Origin: Lachnospiraceae bacterium
GTDB lineage: Bacteria; Bacillota; Clostridia; Lachnospirales; Anaerotignaceae
DNA length: 64,000 nucleotides
Direction: 5' to 3'
Assembly (NCBI GenBank): GCA_003543235.1
Contig: DPJA01000036.1
Coordinates: 142-64,141, forward strand
Positions 25,969-34,906 of the stretch are shown here, in pieces; the first letter of the stretch is position 1; every line of letters starts with the position of its first letter. A model generated the notes under the pieces. It saw only the letters and a program-made list of their open reading frames with translations. It made no database searches and was not told where the DNA came from. The position numbers were made by a program, and so were the translations under genes.

Positions 25969-27136
25969 ATTTTATAATTCCACTTTCCTTAATAACCTGT
26001 ACAAGTTCTTTCATTTCCTCAACGGATTTAACCATGGCAAAACGTACATAACCCTCTCCAAGAGAACCAAAAACACTTCCAGGCACGCAAAAGACTCCTG
26101 TTTTTTCAATAAGCTCTAAAACGAATTCTTCAGAATTTATATATCCATTAGGTAATGGAGCCCAAGCAAACATAGTTCCTTGTGACACAGCACCTTTCCA
26201 GCCAATACTGTTCAACCCTCCGCAAAGTGCATTTCTTCTGTCCTCATATTCCTGTCTGTTTCTTTCCACGCTTGTCTGTGGACCTGTTAACGCTGCAATA
26301 GCTGCTTTCTGAACAGGAACAAAAATACCATAGTCAATCTGACTTCTTAGCTTTTTAAACTGACTTATAACTTTTTCGTTCCCCAAAGCAAATGATATAC
26401 GACAGCCTGTGAGGTTGTAGCTTTTAGAAAGAGAATTAAACTCTATACCAACCTCTTTTGCTCCCTCCATGCTAAGGAAAGAAAGTCCCTCTGCACCATC
26501 ATACACCAATTCAGAATAAGCATTATCATGAAGAATAACAATGTTGTATTTATTTGCAAATTCAATAAGCCTGGTGTAAAATTCCTTTGGTGCAATTCGA
26601 CAAATTGGGTTAGCAGGGTAAGAAACCACCATAGCCTTAGCTTTTTTTGCAATCTCCTCATCAATGGAATCAAAATCTATTAAATAATTATTTTCTATTC
26701 TCAATTCATAATATTCAATCTTAGCCCCATTAAGAGCAGGTCCAAGGTCAAAAATAGGATAACCTGGGTTTGGTGCCAACACTATATCGCCAGGATTGCA
26801 AAGTGTAAGACAAACTCTACTCAAGCCCTCCTGTGTGCCATAAAGTGACATTATTTCGTCCTTCTCCAGCTCAACTCTATATCGTCTTTTATACCAAATT
26901 TGTACCGCTTCAAGAAGTTCGTCACTGTCTGTAATGGCATATTTGTAGTTTTCTGCATATCTCGATGCTTCTGTTAAAGCATCAATAACGTGCTTATCTG
27001 GCACAAAATCTGGTGTACCAACAGATAAATCGTAGCATTTTTTGCCTTCACTCATTCTTTCTTTTTTAATAGCCGCAAGAGTTGTAAATATACCCTCTTT
27101 AAAACTATCCATTCTGTCCGCAAATTTTATTTCCAT
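25967..27136 (-). CDS. PLP-dependent class I/II aminotransferase
   Basis: A 389-residue fold-I aminotransferase. Motifs seen are YDLSVGTPDFVPD, YGTQEGLSRV, NPGYPIFDLGP, SYPANPICRIAP and the PLP-lysine segment SLSKSYNLTGCRISF. It resembles the LL-diaminopimelate/alanine aminotransferase group, but the substrate cannot be set from sequence alone. ATG 27136 follows TAGGAGG. A promoter overlaps the end of pdxA upstream and leaves a ~100 nt leader that holds a palindrome (27170-27186). Confidence 0.9.
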   Translation of the reverse strand: MEIKFADRMDSFKEGIFTTLAAIKKERMSEGKKCYDLSVGTPDFVPDKHVIDALTEASRYAENYKYAITDSDELLEAVQIWYKRRYRVELEKDEIMSLYGTQEGLSRVCLTLCNPGDIVLAPNPGYPIFDLGPALNGAKIEYYELRIENNYLIDFDSIDEEIAKKAKAMVVSYPANPICRIAPKEFYTRLIEFANKYNIVILHDNAYSELVYDGAEGLSFLSMEGAKEVGIEFNSLSKSYNLTGCRISFALGNEKVISQFKKLRSQIDYGIFVPVQKAAIAALTGPQTSVERNRQEYEDRRNALCGGLNSIGWKGAVSQGTMFAWAPLPNGYINSEEFVLELIEKTGVFCVPGSVFGSLGEGYVRFAMVKSVEEMKELVQVIKESGIIK

Positions 27137-27169
27137 TTTCTAAAGCCTCCTAAATACAAACAAATCGAT

Positions 27170-27186
27170 ACAACAAATTTTGTTGT
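27170..27186 (-). repeat. 17-nt palindrome in aminotransferase leader
   Basis: ACAACAAA-T-TTTGTTGT, two 8-nt arms around one base, 34 nt before the gene. It could be an operator or a short mRNA hairpin. Confidence 0.4.
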
Positions 27187-27242
27187 CAAAATGTTTGACC
27201 TGCCGAATCCTGTATATAAAAACATCCATTACAACTCTATTG

Positions 27243-27271
27243 AGTATATATGTTAAAATAAATTTTATCAA
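27243..27271 (-). promoter_or_regulatory. Aminotransferase promoter
   Basis: Minus strand: -35 TTGATA (27266-27271), 17-nt spacer, -10 TATACT (27243-27248), just after the pdxA stop codon. Confidence 0.65.
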
Positions 27272-27274
27272 CCG

Positions 27275-28270
27275 TTATTTTACAAAACTTGGTGAATATT
27301 TGGCTGCCAGTAAAATTGCTTCTATCATGCTTATTTCGCTAGCAAGATTTTTACCAGCTATGTCCATTGCCGTTCCGTGGTCTACCGATGTACGCAAAAT
27401 AGGCATTCCGCCTGTAATAGCAATTGTTCGGTCAAAATCCAATGTTTTAGTAGCAATATGCCCTTGGTCGTGATATAACGAAAGTACGCTGTTGTATCTG
27501 CCTTTCAACGCAAGATGAAAAACCGAATCTGCACCTATAGGCCCATCTACTTTGTAACCCATTTCTTTCAATTTCTCAATAGCAGGAACAATAAATTCAA
27601 TTTCTTCATTGCCAAACAAACCATGCTCACCACTGTGTGGATTAAGCCCAGCCACAGCCATTGTGCCACCACTGACGCCAAGATGTTTTAGAACTTCTGT
27701 GCACCGAACAACATAATCTATTATTCTTTCTTTGCTAACCATGTCACAAGCCTGTGCAAGAGAAATATGCCTTGTAAGAAAGAAAACCCTAAGTCCCCTT
27801 ACCTCAAACATTGTAAGAGGGTCTTTTGTACCCGTAAGCTCTGCAAAAATTTCTGTATGACCAATATGGTTTATTCCTGCCATCCTCAACGCTTCTTTGT
27901 TAATTGGCGTTGTAGCTATGGCGTCCACCTTCTTCGCCAAAGCAAAGCTGATACTTTTTTCAATATATTCGTAAGCAGCACGTCCGCACATAGCTTGTAC
28001 CCTTCCTATTTCAAAGGTATCCATATCAATATTTTTCAGGTCGATAAGGTTAAGCAGTCCTTCAGAATAATCACCATCTTGTGGATCATCAATCAAATTT
28101 ACAATAAGGGTAGAACCCGTTATTTTAATGGCTTTTTCTATAATATTTTTATCGCCAATTACAACACAGCGTGCCGACCTAAAGCAATGACTGTCTGATA
28201 AAGCCTTAACAGTAATTTCAGGTCCAACACCCGCCACATCACCAATAGGAACTGCTATTAATGGTTTCAT
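27275..28270 (-). CDS. pdxA: PdxA-family 4-phosphohydroxy-threonine dehydrogenase
   Basis: A 331-residue metal-dependent oxidative decarboxylase. Hallmarks are GDVAGVGPEITVKAL at the N-terminus, GHTEIFAELTGTK, GLNPHSGEHGLFG, YHDQGHIATK and RTSVDHGTAMDIAGK. The family covers PdxA (vitamin B6) and PdxA2 (4-phospho-D-threonate). No other pdx gene or D-threonate kinase is near, so the specificity is open, and PdxA2 is quite possible in a Firmicute. The ORF opens at TTG 28273; ATG 28270, after AGGGTG, is preferred. Confidence 0.9.
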   Translation of the reverse strand: MKPLIAVPIGDVAGVGPEITVKALSDSHCFRSARCVVIGDKNIIEKAIKITGSTLIVNLIDDPQDGDYSEGLLNLIDLKNIDMDTFEIGRVQAMCGRAAYEYIEKSISFALAKKVDAIATTPINKEALRMAGINHIGHTEIFAELTGTKDPLTMFEVRGLRVFFLTRHISLAQACDMVSKERIIDYVVRCTEVLKHLGVSGGTMAVAGLNPHSGEHGLFGNEEIEFIVPAIEKLKEMGYKVDGPIGADSVFHLALKGRYNSVLSLYHDQGHIATKTLDFDRTIAITGGMPILRTSVDHGTAMDIAGKNLASEISMIEAILLAAKYSPSFVK

Positions 28271-28369
28271 CAAAAATCACCCTTCAAAACAGATTTAATT
28301 TCACCTATACGATTAATGAACAAAACCGTACTAACTTAAAATTATATCACATTTATTTCCAAAATAAAA

Positions 28370-28405
28370 GCCCGTTTCCAAAGGTTATTTCCTCTGGAAA
28401 AGAGC
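28370..28405 (-). terminator. Terminator after the 556-residue membrane protein gene
   Basis: Imperfect 11-bp stem (28370-28380 with 28395-28405) and 14-nt loop, followed on the minus strand by TTTTATTTT. Confidence 0.75.
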
Positions 28406-28480
28406 TTAAACGTGTAGAATTTTAGATTATATTAAATTAATTTGAATTTTTTTGTAAATAGAATTGATTAAACCAATAGT

Positions 28481-30151
28481 CTATGGTAGCTGTGTTGGCT
28501 TTGCTTCCTCAGCAGTTGTTTTTGTGACTGCTTCTGTTATTTTGATGGACGCAATTCCAGTTATTCCTGCCTTTTCTTGGTCATAGCCATTTATAGCAAC
28601 TTTATCACCCTTGGCGATTTTAATAACAGAAATATCATCCTTTGCGGCAATTTCAAAGAGCTGATTATATTTATCAAGCTGAAAATAGTAATAGGTATTT
28701 CCGTCTACTACAACATTCCAAATATTCTCAACAACTCCAGCATATTCCGATTCGTCTTTAACAGGAACAGTTGTTATACCATTGTCTGACATCAGCACCT
28801 TATAGTTTCTTTCACACTCATTTATACTATCGCCAATTGCAACAATTTGATATTTTTCAATGTTTACCATAGCATATTTTTTAACCAATCCCGAATCATC
28901 TTTCAACGCAAGGAAATAGGTTGGCTCTCCGCCCACATTAAGCAGCAATGGAAAAGTTGCCTTGTAACCTAAGTTCTGCACTTGTCCCTCTGCACTACCC
29001 ATTGCAGATATTTCCTTTGCTCCTGAAATCTGATAATAGTTGGTTTCCTTAGTTCTCTGGTTCATAAGCACAAACCCTACAATAGATTCATCTCCTGTAA
29101 CAGATGTAATTCCCGTGTATACCCAAACATCGTCACCTAGAGCAATATAGTTGTAACCCTCTGTTGTCTGTAAACAACCACGCTGACCAAAAATGCTGTT
29201 TAAATATCCATTTGCAAACACACCATGGTAGTTATACTGCTGCACTAAAAGTTCCGCATCATATACTTTATCAACCCATGTAGGCACTTCGCTAACATCA
29301 TAATATTTGTGTTCACCAGTTATAGCATTAAGCAAAACTGCACCTTTAATATCTGTGCCACCAAAAAGGCCTATTTTCTTTGTAGCCACAGGGCAAATCC
29401 AGTAAGGTGTACCTGTGTCGTCAATTTCAAAGTTTTTGCTCCTAAACATAGCTGTTGGGTATTTAAAACGAAGAAATCTATCTAAATTTCTGCCAAAATG
29501 CTCACTTGGAGAAATTGTAATACCTTTTTCAAGCTTAATAAGCTCAACATCCTGTGATGTCATGTCTATTTGAATATATGCAGGTATTCCTGTGTTTCTG
29601 TTGGTAATCCATTTAATGACGCTGCCATATTCCAACGGAGTAACACGCATTGGCTTTTCTTTATAATTAATCTGTGAATAATAATTGCTAACCTCGTACT
29701 GACTAACCATATCAATCATACTTCCCATTTTTCTTTCAGAAAGTAAAGCGGCAGAGTCCTTGTCCAAAAGAGGTATCTGGCTGTAATTAACCTCTTTTAT
29801 ATCCTCGTTAAAATCACTAGTTTTTACCGTAAGTAAATTCTTGTATGCAGATGCACGTATAATAGGTGATGAAAAAAATGAACCACCACCGTAAATAATC
29901 ATAAGTGCTAAAACCACAATAATTACTTTTTTAAATTTCTTTAGCCTTTCACTTATAGAAAAAGACTCTTTTTTTTCAACCATATTTTTTAAAACTGAAT
30001 AGCTATTTATAACTGCCGCCACAACAATAAGACTTATGGCAAAACTCCAAAACTCTTGACTTTGTATATTCATTGCTGGTAAAGCAGAATAAAACATAAT
30101 AAACCAAACAACTAGTGTAATGATAATAGAAATCAGTTTTTCTTTTTTCAT
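28481..30151 (-). CDS. Unknown membrane-anchored protein, 556 residues
   Basis: I do not recognise this family. It has three predicted membrane helices near the N-terminus (about 5-27, 33-52 and 75-95) and then a large domain of ~450 residues that is probably outside the membrane, rich in aromatic residues and beta structure (TPYWICPVATKKIGLFGGTDIKGAVLLN, GTYY-like repeats). Two cysteines are far apart and no catalytic motif is evident. ATG 30151 follows AAGGGG, and a promoter and terminator make it a single-gene unit. Confidence 0.7.
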   Translation of the reverse strand: MKKEKLISIIITLVVWFIMFYSALPAMNIQSQEFWSFAISLIVVAAVINSYSVLKNMVEKKESFSISERLKKFKKVIIVVLALMIIYGGGSFFSSPIIRASAYKNLLTVKTSDFNEDIKEVNYSQIPLLDKDSAALLSERKMGSMIDMVSQYEVSNYYSQINYKEKPMRVTPLEYGSVIKWITNRNTGIPAYIQIDMTSQDVELIKLEKGITISPSEHFGRNLDRFLRFKYPTAMFRSKNFEIDDTGTPYWICPVATKKIGLFGGTDIKGAVLLNAITGEHKYYDVSEVPTWVDKVYDAELLVQQYNYHGVFANGYLNSIFGQRGCLQTTEGYNYIALGDDVWVYTGITSVTGDESIVGFVLMNQRTKETNYYQISGAKEISAMGSAEGQVQNLGYKATFPLLLNVGGEPTYFLALKDDSGLVKKYAMVNIEKYQIVAIGDSINECERNYKVLMSDNGITTVPVKDESEYAGVVENIWNVVVDGNTYYYFQLDKYNQLFEIAAKDDISVIKIAKGDKVAINGYDQEKAGITGIASIKITEAVTKTTAEEAKPTQLP

Positions 30152-30184
30152 TTTCTAACCCCTTTTCTGTTTTTATATTATGTA

Positions 30185-30213
30185 ATAATACCACATTTTT
30201 CCCATAAGGTAAA
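30185..30213 (-). promoter_or_regulatory. Promoter of the 556-residue protein gene
   Basis: Minus strand: -35 TTTACC (30208-30213), 17-nt spacer, -10 TATTAT (30185-30190). Confidence 0.65.
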
Positions 30214-30265
30214 CTTTTTGCATCTATTTTTAATAACGTTTTAATAATTTAGCATTAATAACCTC

Positions 30266-30294
30266 TTTACAGAATACGTAATTATAATTATACT
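30266..30294 (+). promoter_or_regulatory. mecA promoter
   Basis: -35 TTTACA (30266-30271), 17-nt spacer, -10 TATACT (30289-30294). Confidence 0.7.
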
Positions 30295-30316
30295 TAATTC
30301 GAGGGGAAGTGATAGT

Positions 30317-30964
30317 ATGAAGATAGAAAAATTAAGTGATACCCAAATCAAACTCACTCTGTCCCGTGCAGACCTAAAAGAAAGAAACCTAAGTATAGAG
30401 GAGCTTATTAAACCATCCGAAAAAACTCAAGAGCTTTTTAGGAGGATTATGGAACAAGCCTTTAACGAATGTGGCTTTTCTTTCGAAAACACACCGCTTA
30501 TGGTTGAGGCTGCACCTGTGTCAGTTGATGGACTTATGATTATTGTAACCAAGCTACCAGATAAGGAAACAAAAAAAGAAAAGGTCTCCCTTGTTTATCA
30601 AAATAAGGATTTGCACCGATACAAGAAAAAATCCATTGCTCACTATATACCAGAACATAGTTCAGATGAAGAAATTTGTATTTATTCTTTCAATACCATT
30701 GATATTGTTACAGATGTTGCCCTTCGTCTATACCCAATCTTTAATGGGTTCAGTGAACTTTATAAATACAATAAGCGATATTTTCTCTTGTTGCAAAATG
30801 ATACCTCGGATGACAACATAGCAACTGATAAAATTGAGTTAATTCTCAGTGAATACGGGGAAAAGCATATATCAACTGTACTTTCCAAGTATCACCTTAT
30901 TGAGCATGGCGAAAGACTTATGAAAAATCCAGCAGTAAAAACACTTAAACACATCTTTGAGTAG
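30317..30964 (+). CDS. mecA: Adaptor protein MecA
   Basis: Adaptor that delivers substrates to the ClpC-ClpP protease; known targets in Bacillus include ComK and SpoVE-type proteins. The 215-residue length and the two-domain layout fit: N-terminal MKIEKLSDTQIKLTLSRADLKERNLS with ELFRRIMEQAFNECGF, an acidic/basic linker (about 75-105), and a C-terminal ClpC-binding domain ending HLIEHGERLMKNPAVKTL. The ribosome binding site is GAGGGGAAG. A single-gene unit. Confidence 0.9.
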   Translation: MKIEKLSDTQIKLTLSRADLKERNLSIEELIKPSEKTQELFRRIMEQAFNECGFSFENTPLMVEAAPVSVDGLMIIVTKLPDKETKKEKVSLVYQNKDLHRYKKKSIAHYIPEHSSDEEICIYSFNTIDIVTDVALRLYPIFNGFSELYKYNKRYFLLLQNDTSDDNIATDKIELILSEYGEKHISTVLSKYHLIEHGERLMKNPAVKTLKHIFE

Positions 30965-30981
30965 ATATACATAAATAAGCC

Positions 30982-31028
30982 AAAAACGCAGAAATGTTTA
31001 TGCAAACCATAAACTTACTGCGTTTTTT
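30982..31028 (+). terminator. mecA terminator
   Basis: A long two-part hairpin (AAAAACGCAG/CTGCGTTTTT outer, GTTTATG/CATAAAC inner) followed by a T-run. Confidence 0.88.
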
Positions 31029-31095
31029 ATTTTTTTATAACATAGAGCTAATCCCTTTCATATACTGAAAATACAAAGGAGGCTGAAAACAAATT

Positions 31096-31749
31096 ATGAG
31101 ATATCCAGATAATAATGAAAACCCCGATTCCATCTGTGATGCTGACAAAGCATATATACGCTTTTTTCATGCACTGCCAAATGACCCACCAGTCGCTGTA
31201 GACGTTTACATCAACAAAAAACTTATAGTTAAAAATTTCAAATATGAGGATTTTACACCGTATCTTACCGCACACGCAGGCACATATATTATTGAGGTAT
31301 ACCCTACGGGTAACAACTTAGACCAGCTTCTAAATATTCGCATAGCCCTTAACGCACATGAAATTGCTACAGCAGCTATTATAGGTACAGTTAGTCAAAT
31401 AGGACTAGAGGTATTCTCAGACTATCCACAAGAGATTGATGAATCCCTTTCATTTATGCGTTTTATTAACCTTTCACCAGACAAAGAAGAAGTAAATATT
31501 TATATTGACGATACACCGGTTGTATATGAACTTGGCTTTACAGAAATTACAGAATATTTGTCCCTATTCCCAGGCAAACACACAATGAAAGTAGAATTAA
31601 GCGAAAGCAAAAAAGCTATCGTGTCACATCCAAACTTAATGCTAAAGGGTGGAAATTTCTATTCCACATATGTTGTAGGCTTCATGAACAGTACTCCACT
31701 CGTTGAAGTTCTTATACCTCTTGAAGGCGTAAGCTACCTCAAGTTTTAA
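31096..31749 (+). CDS. DUF4397 domain protein
   Basis: A 217-residue protein built of two similar beta-rich halves: AYIRFFHALPNDPPVAVDVYINKKLI (about 18-43) and LSFMRFINLSPDKEEVNIYIDDTPVV (about 117-142), which is the DUF4397 pattern. No signal peptide or membrane segment is visible. Function unknown; related domains are often found on exported proteins. The Shine-Dalgarno AAAGGAGG lies 13 nt before the ATG, longer than usual. A single-gene unit with its own terminator. Confidence 0.85.
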   Translation: MRYPDNNENPDSICDADKAYIRFFHALPNDPPVAVDVYINKKLIVKNFKYEDFTPYLTAHAGTYIIEVYPTGNNLDQLLNIRIALNAHEIATAAIIGTVSQIGLEVFSDYPQEIDESLSFMRFINLSPDKEEVNIYIDDTPVVYELGFTEITEYLSLFPGKHTMKVELSESKKAIVSHPNLMLKGGNFYSTYVVGFMNSTPLVEVLIPLEGVSYLKF

Positions 31750-31753
31750 TTGG

Positions 31754-31792
31754 AAACTGCCCCATTTCAATTCAATGGCTTTGGGGCAGTTT
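31754..31792 (+). terminator. Terminator of the DUF4397 gene
   Basis: An 11-bp stem (AAACTGCCCCA/TGGGGCAGTTT), 17-nt loop, followed by ATTTTTAT. Confidence 0.85.
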
Positions 31793-31844
31793 ATTTTTAT
31801 CTATTCAGAACCTCCAACTTATCATAAACACCTAAATTTTATTG

Positions 31845-31877
31845 TAAAAAAACGCAGACCCAATTAAAGGTCTGCGT
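31845..31877 (-). terminator. hppA terminator
   Basis: Perfect 9-bp stem (ACGCAGACC/GGTCTGCGT), 8-nt loop, followed by seven T on the minus strand. Confidence 0.9.
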
Positions 31878-31889
31878 AAAAAATTTTAA

Positions 31890-33875
31890 TTATAGAATAC
31901 CGCCAATTGCTAAGAATAATGGTGCAAATACAAGAGATACAACTGTCATAAGCTTAATAAGAATATTAATTGATGGACCAGAAGTATCTTTGAATGGATC
32001 ACCAACAGTATCTCCAACAACGGCCGCCTTGTGAGCTTCGCTGCCTTTGCCACCGTGGTTTCCTTCTTCTATGTACTTTTTAGCGTTATCCCAAGCACCA
32101 CCAGCGTTTGACATAAAAATAGCCATAAGAACACCTGTAACAAGCGAACCAGCAAGAAGACCACCAAGTGCAGCTGGCCCAAGAAGGATACCAACAATAA
32201 TCGGTGCAACTACGGCCATAAGACCAGGAACCATCATTTCTTTTAAAGCCGCTTGTGTAGATATAGATACACAGCTCTTATAATCAGGCTTGCCTGTACC
32301 TTCCATAATTCCAGGTATTGTTTTAAACTGACGTCTAACTTCTTCAATCATCTGAAACGCAGCTTTACCAACAGACTGCATTGTAAAAGCTGAGAAAAGG
32401 AAAGGAAGCATACCACCTATAAATAAACCTATAATTACTTTGTGATCAAGAATGTCAATGCTTGACAGTTCAACAACCTGTGCGTAAGAAACAAAAAGTG
32501 CAAGTGCTGTTAAAGCTGCAGAACCGATAGCAAAACCTTTGCCCATAGCTGCTGTTGTATTACCAACTGCATCAAGCTTATCTGTAATAGCTCTTACTGA
32601 ACGGTCAAGACCTGCCATTTCAGCAATTCCCCCTGCATTGTCTGCAATTGGTCCGTAAGCATCAACTGCAACAGTAATACCTGTTGTTGAAAGCATTCCA
32701 ACCGCTGAAAGAGCAATACCATAAAGACCCGCAAATCTGAAGGATAGAAAAATACCTACGCAAATAAGAAGAACAATACCCGCCGTTGATTCCATACCAA
32801 TAGCAAGTCCGCTTATAATTGTAGTAGCCGCACCTGTTTCAGACTGGTTAGCAATTTTTTTAACTGATTTATAGTCACCAGAAGTATAAACTTCAGTAAG
32901 AACACCAATAAGAACACCAACAATAAGACCCGAAACAATGGCAATCGCCTCGTTAAATCTTCCAAAAAAGCTATTACTTAAAATAAATGATGCAATAATA
33001 ACAATTACACTTGCGACATATGTACCAGTTTTCAATGCTTTATGAGGGCTTGATTTTTCATCTCCCTTAACAAAGAATGTACCAATAATAGATGCAAAAA
33101 TACCAACTGCTGTAAGTACCAATGGGAATGATACGCCTGCATTCCCTGCGGAATAAGTAACCGCACCAAGTGTAAGTGCAGATACAATAGAGCCTACATA
33201 AGATTCAAAAAGGTCAGCACCCATACCTGCAACGTCACCTACATTGTCGCCCACGTTGTCAGCAATAACTGCTGGGTTACGTGGATCATCTTCTGGTATA
33301 CCTGCTTCTACCTTGCCAACAAGGTCAGCACCAACGTCAGCTGCTTTTGTGTAAATGCCACCGCCAACACGTGCAAACAAAGCAATTGATGAAGCACCAA
33401 GGCTAAAGCCGAATAAAACACCTGTATTGTTAGTAATTGCAAAAATAACGCTAATTCCCAATAACCCAAGACCAACTACGCTCATACCCATAACAGCACC
33501 GCCTGAAAATGCTGTTGAAAGAGCTTTATTCATACCGCTCTCTTTAGCCGCATTTGCAGTTCTTACGTTAGCCTTTGTAGCCACGTTCATACCAAAATAG
33601 CCTGCAAGGGTTGAAAACAATGCTCCAACAACGAAACAAATAGCTGTAACCCAGCCAACACCTATGCCAATACATACAAATAAAATAGCAGCAAATACAA
33701 CAAGAATTTTGTATTCCGCAAAAAGAAAAGCCTGTGCCCCGTCGTGGATAGCCTTAGCAATTTCCTTCATTCTGTCAGTACCTGCTTCCTCTCTTCCAAC
33801 TTTTGATGCCAAGATAAATGCGAACACAAGTGCAATTACTCCCATTATGGGAACGAGATTAACCATGCTTACCAT
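31890..33875 (-). CDS. hppA: Membrane-bound ion-pumping pyrophosphatase
   Basis: Couples pyrophosphate hydrolysis to H+ or Na+ export. It is 661 residues, about 16 membrane helices. The catalytic loop motif YTKAADVGADLVGKVEAGIPEDDPRNPAVIADNVGDNVGD is intact. In the segment DAVGNTTAAMGKG the residue after GNTTA is Ala, as in K+-dependent enzymes (Lys in K+-independent ones). Whether it pumps H+ or Na+ is not decided. The ORF runs 33 codons further upstream; ATG 33875, 9 nt after GGGGG, is chosen because it gives the family N-terminus. Promoter at 33991-34019. Confidence 0.96.
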   Translation of the reverse strand: MVSMVNLVPIMGVIALVFAFILASKVGREEAGTDRMKEIAKAIHDGAQAFLFAEYKILVVFAAILFVCIGIGVGWVTAICFVVGALFSTLAGYFGMNVATKANVRTANAAKESGMNKALSTAFSGGAVMGMSVVGLGLLGISVIFAITNNTGVLFGFSLGASSIALFARVGGGIYTKAADVGADLVGKVEAGIPEDDPRNPAVIADNVGDNVGDVAGMGADLFESYVGSIVSALTLGAVTYSAGNAGVSFPLVLTAVGIFASIIGTFFVKGDEKSSPHKALKTGTYVASVIVIIASFILSNSFFGRFNEAIAIVSGLIVGVLIGVLTEVYTSGDYKSVKKIANQSETGAATTIISGLAIGMESTAGIVLLICVGIFLSFRFAGLYGIALSAVGMLSTTGITVAVDAYGPIADNAGGIAEMAGLDRSVRAITDKLDAVGNTTAAMGKGFAIGSAALTALALFVSYAQVVELSSIDILDHKVIIGLFIGGMLPFLFSAFTMQSVGKAAFQMIEEVRRQFKTIPGIMEGTGKPDYKSCVSISTQAALKEMMVPGLMAVVAPIIVGILLGPAALGGLLAGSLVTGVLMAIFMSNAGGAWDNAKKYIEEGNHGGKGSEAHKAAVVGDTVGDPFKDTSGPSINILIKLMTVVSLVFAPLFLAIGGIL

Positions 33876-33990
33876 TTTTTGCATACCCCCATTTAAATTT
33901 TTAAGTAATTTCACGCTGCACACCAATAATGTTTCTAAAATAATCTCAAGGATTAGTGCATCATAAAATTCCATCTATTTACAATTATAA

Positions 33991-34019
33991 ATTTTATCAC
34001 AATGAACTTTGAATTTCAA
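33991..34019 (-). promoter_or_regulatory. hppA promoter
   Basis: Minus strand: -35 TTGAAA (34014-34019), 17-nt spacer, -10 TAAAAT (33991-33996). Confidence 0.75.
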
Positions 34020-34041
34020 CTCTTTTATTATATATACGTGC

Positions 34042-34071
34042 AAAAAACCTCGAATTAAGAAGAATTCGAGG
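34042..34071 (-). terminator. Terminator of the FadR-type regulator
   Basis: Perfect 9-bp stem (CCTCGAATT/AATTCGAGG), 6-nt loop, followed by TTTTTT on the minus strand. Confidence 0.9.
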
Positions 34072-34100
34072 TAATTTTACACAATTATTACTTATTTTTT

Positions 34101-34799
34101 TTATACTTTGCTGTGCACAAAGTCAAAATGGCTCTCAAGTGCTTTTTGTGCTCCAGCGGCATTTCCTCTAATAATACATTCATACATATCTGTATGATAT
34201 TTGTACAAAACGCTGGCTGTGTCTGGTTTTATAAGTATGCTACTGCGGTTAAACTTAACAGTCCTTTCAAGTATAAATCCCAAATACTCAAGAACCTTAA
34301 TAAGCACAACATTGTTGCTCATAGAAAAAATCATCTTGTGGAATTTTATATCCAATTTTGCCCCTGTTTCCACATCATCAAGATTTTCGCCCATTTCATC
34401 AATTATTTTTTTAAGTTCCTTAATCCTTTCTCCATTTTCTTCAAGGTTCAAACAAACAAGCTTAACTCCGGCAATTTCAACAATACGTCTAAATTCCAGT
34501 AAATCCTCCTCAAAATTTCCCTCTTTGAGAAGTAGTGGAAGCATAAGTGCAATAAACGGCTGCACATCCAAGTCCGATACAAAAGAACCCTCACCCGGTC
34601 TTATATCAACAACTCCCATAATTTCCATAACGCTCAGTGCCTCTCTCAAAGATGCACGGCTAACATCAAACATTTCAGCCAACGCACGTTCTGGTGGCAA
34701 TTTGTCCCCACATTTAAGGCTTCCCTCTCTTATAAGAAAAATTATTTGTTCAACAATATTTTTGTATATTTTTTTTGTCTGTATTGATTTTATTTCCAT
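34101..34799 (-). CDS. FadR/GntR-family transcriptional regulator
   Basis: A 232-residue regulator. The N-terminal winged helix (about 8-75) carries GDKLPPERALAEMFDVSRASLREALSVMEIMGVVDIRPGEGSFV, the GntR signature. The C-terminal FCD domain (about 85-225) is helical and in this family often binds a metal and an organic acid; its His residues lie in KFHKMIF and SHFDFVHS. The ligand is unknown and no metabolic genes lie beside it. ATG 34799 follows GGAGG. It lies between dnaB and hppA with its own terminator. Confidence 0.92.
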   Translation of the reverse strand: MEIKSIQTKKIYKNIVEQIIFLIREGSLKCGDKLPPERALAEMFDVSRASLREALSVMEIMGVVDIRPGEGSFVSDLDVQPFIALMLPLLLKEGNFEEDLLEFRRIVEIAGVKLVCLNLEENGERIKELKKIIDEMGENLDDVETGAKLDIKFHKMIFSMSNNVVLIKVLEYLGFILERTVKFNRSSILIKPDTASVLYKYHTDMYECIIRGNAAGAQKALESHFDFVHSKV

Positions 34800-34863
34800 T
34801 TATTTTGTCCTCCTACAGCCCAAACCTAGTTACTATGTTATAATTTATGAAAAAACATAAAAG

Positions 34864-34898
34864 AACCTTGGCTACACTTTTAACATATAAACCAAGGT
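34864..34898 (-). terminator. Terminator of the pheA-dnaB operon
   Basis: An 8-bp stem (AACCTTGG with CCAAGGTT-like arms) and ~20-nt loop, followed by TTCTTTT on the minus strand, just after dnaB. Confidence 0.7.
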
Positions 34899-34906
34899 CT
34901 TTCGTT

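Noticed and set aside
33876..33974. 33-codon N-terminal extension of hppA
   Set aside because: It begins ~10 nt after the predicted transcription start without a ribosome binding site, and the family N-terminus starts at 33875.
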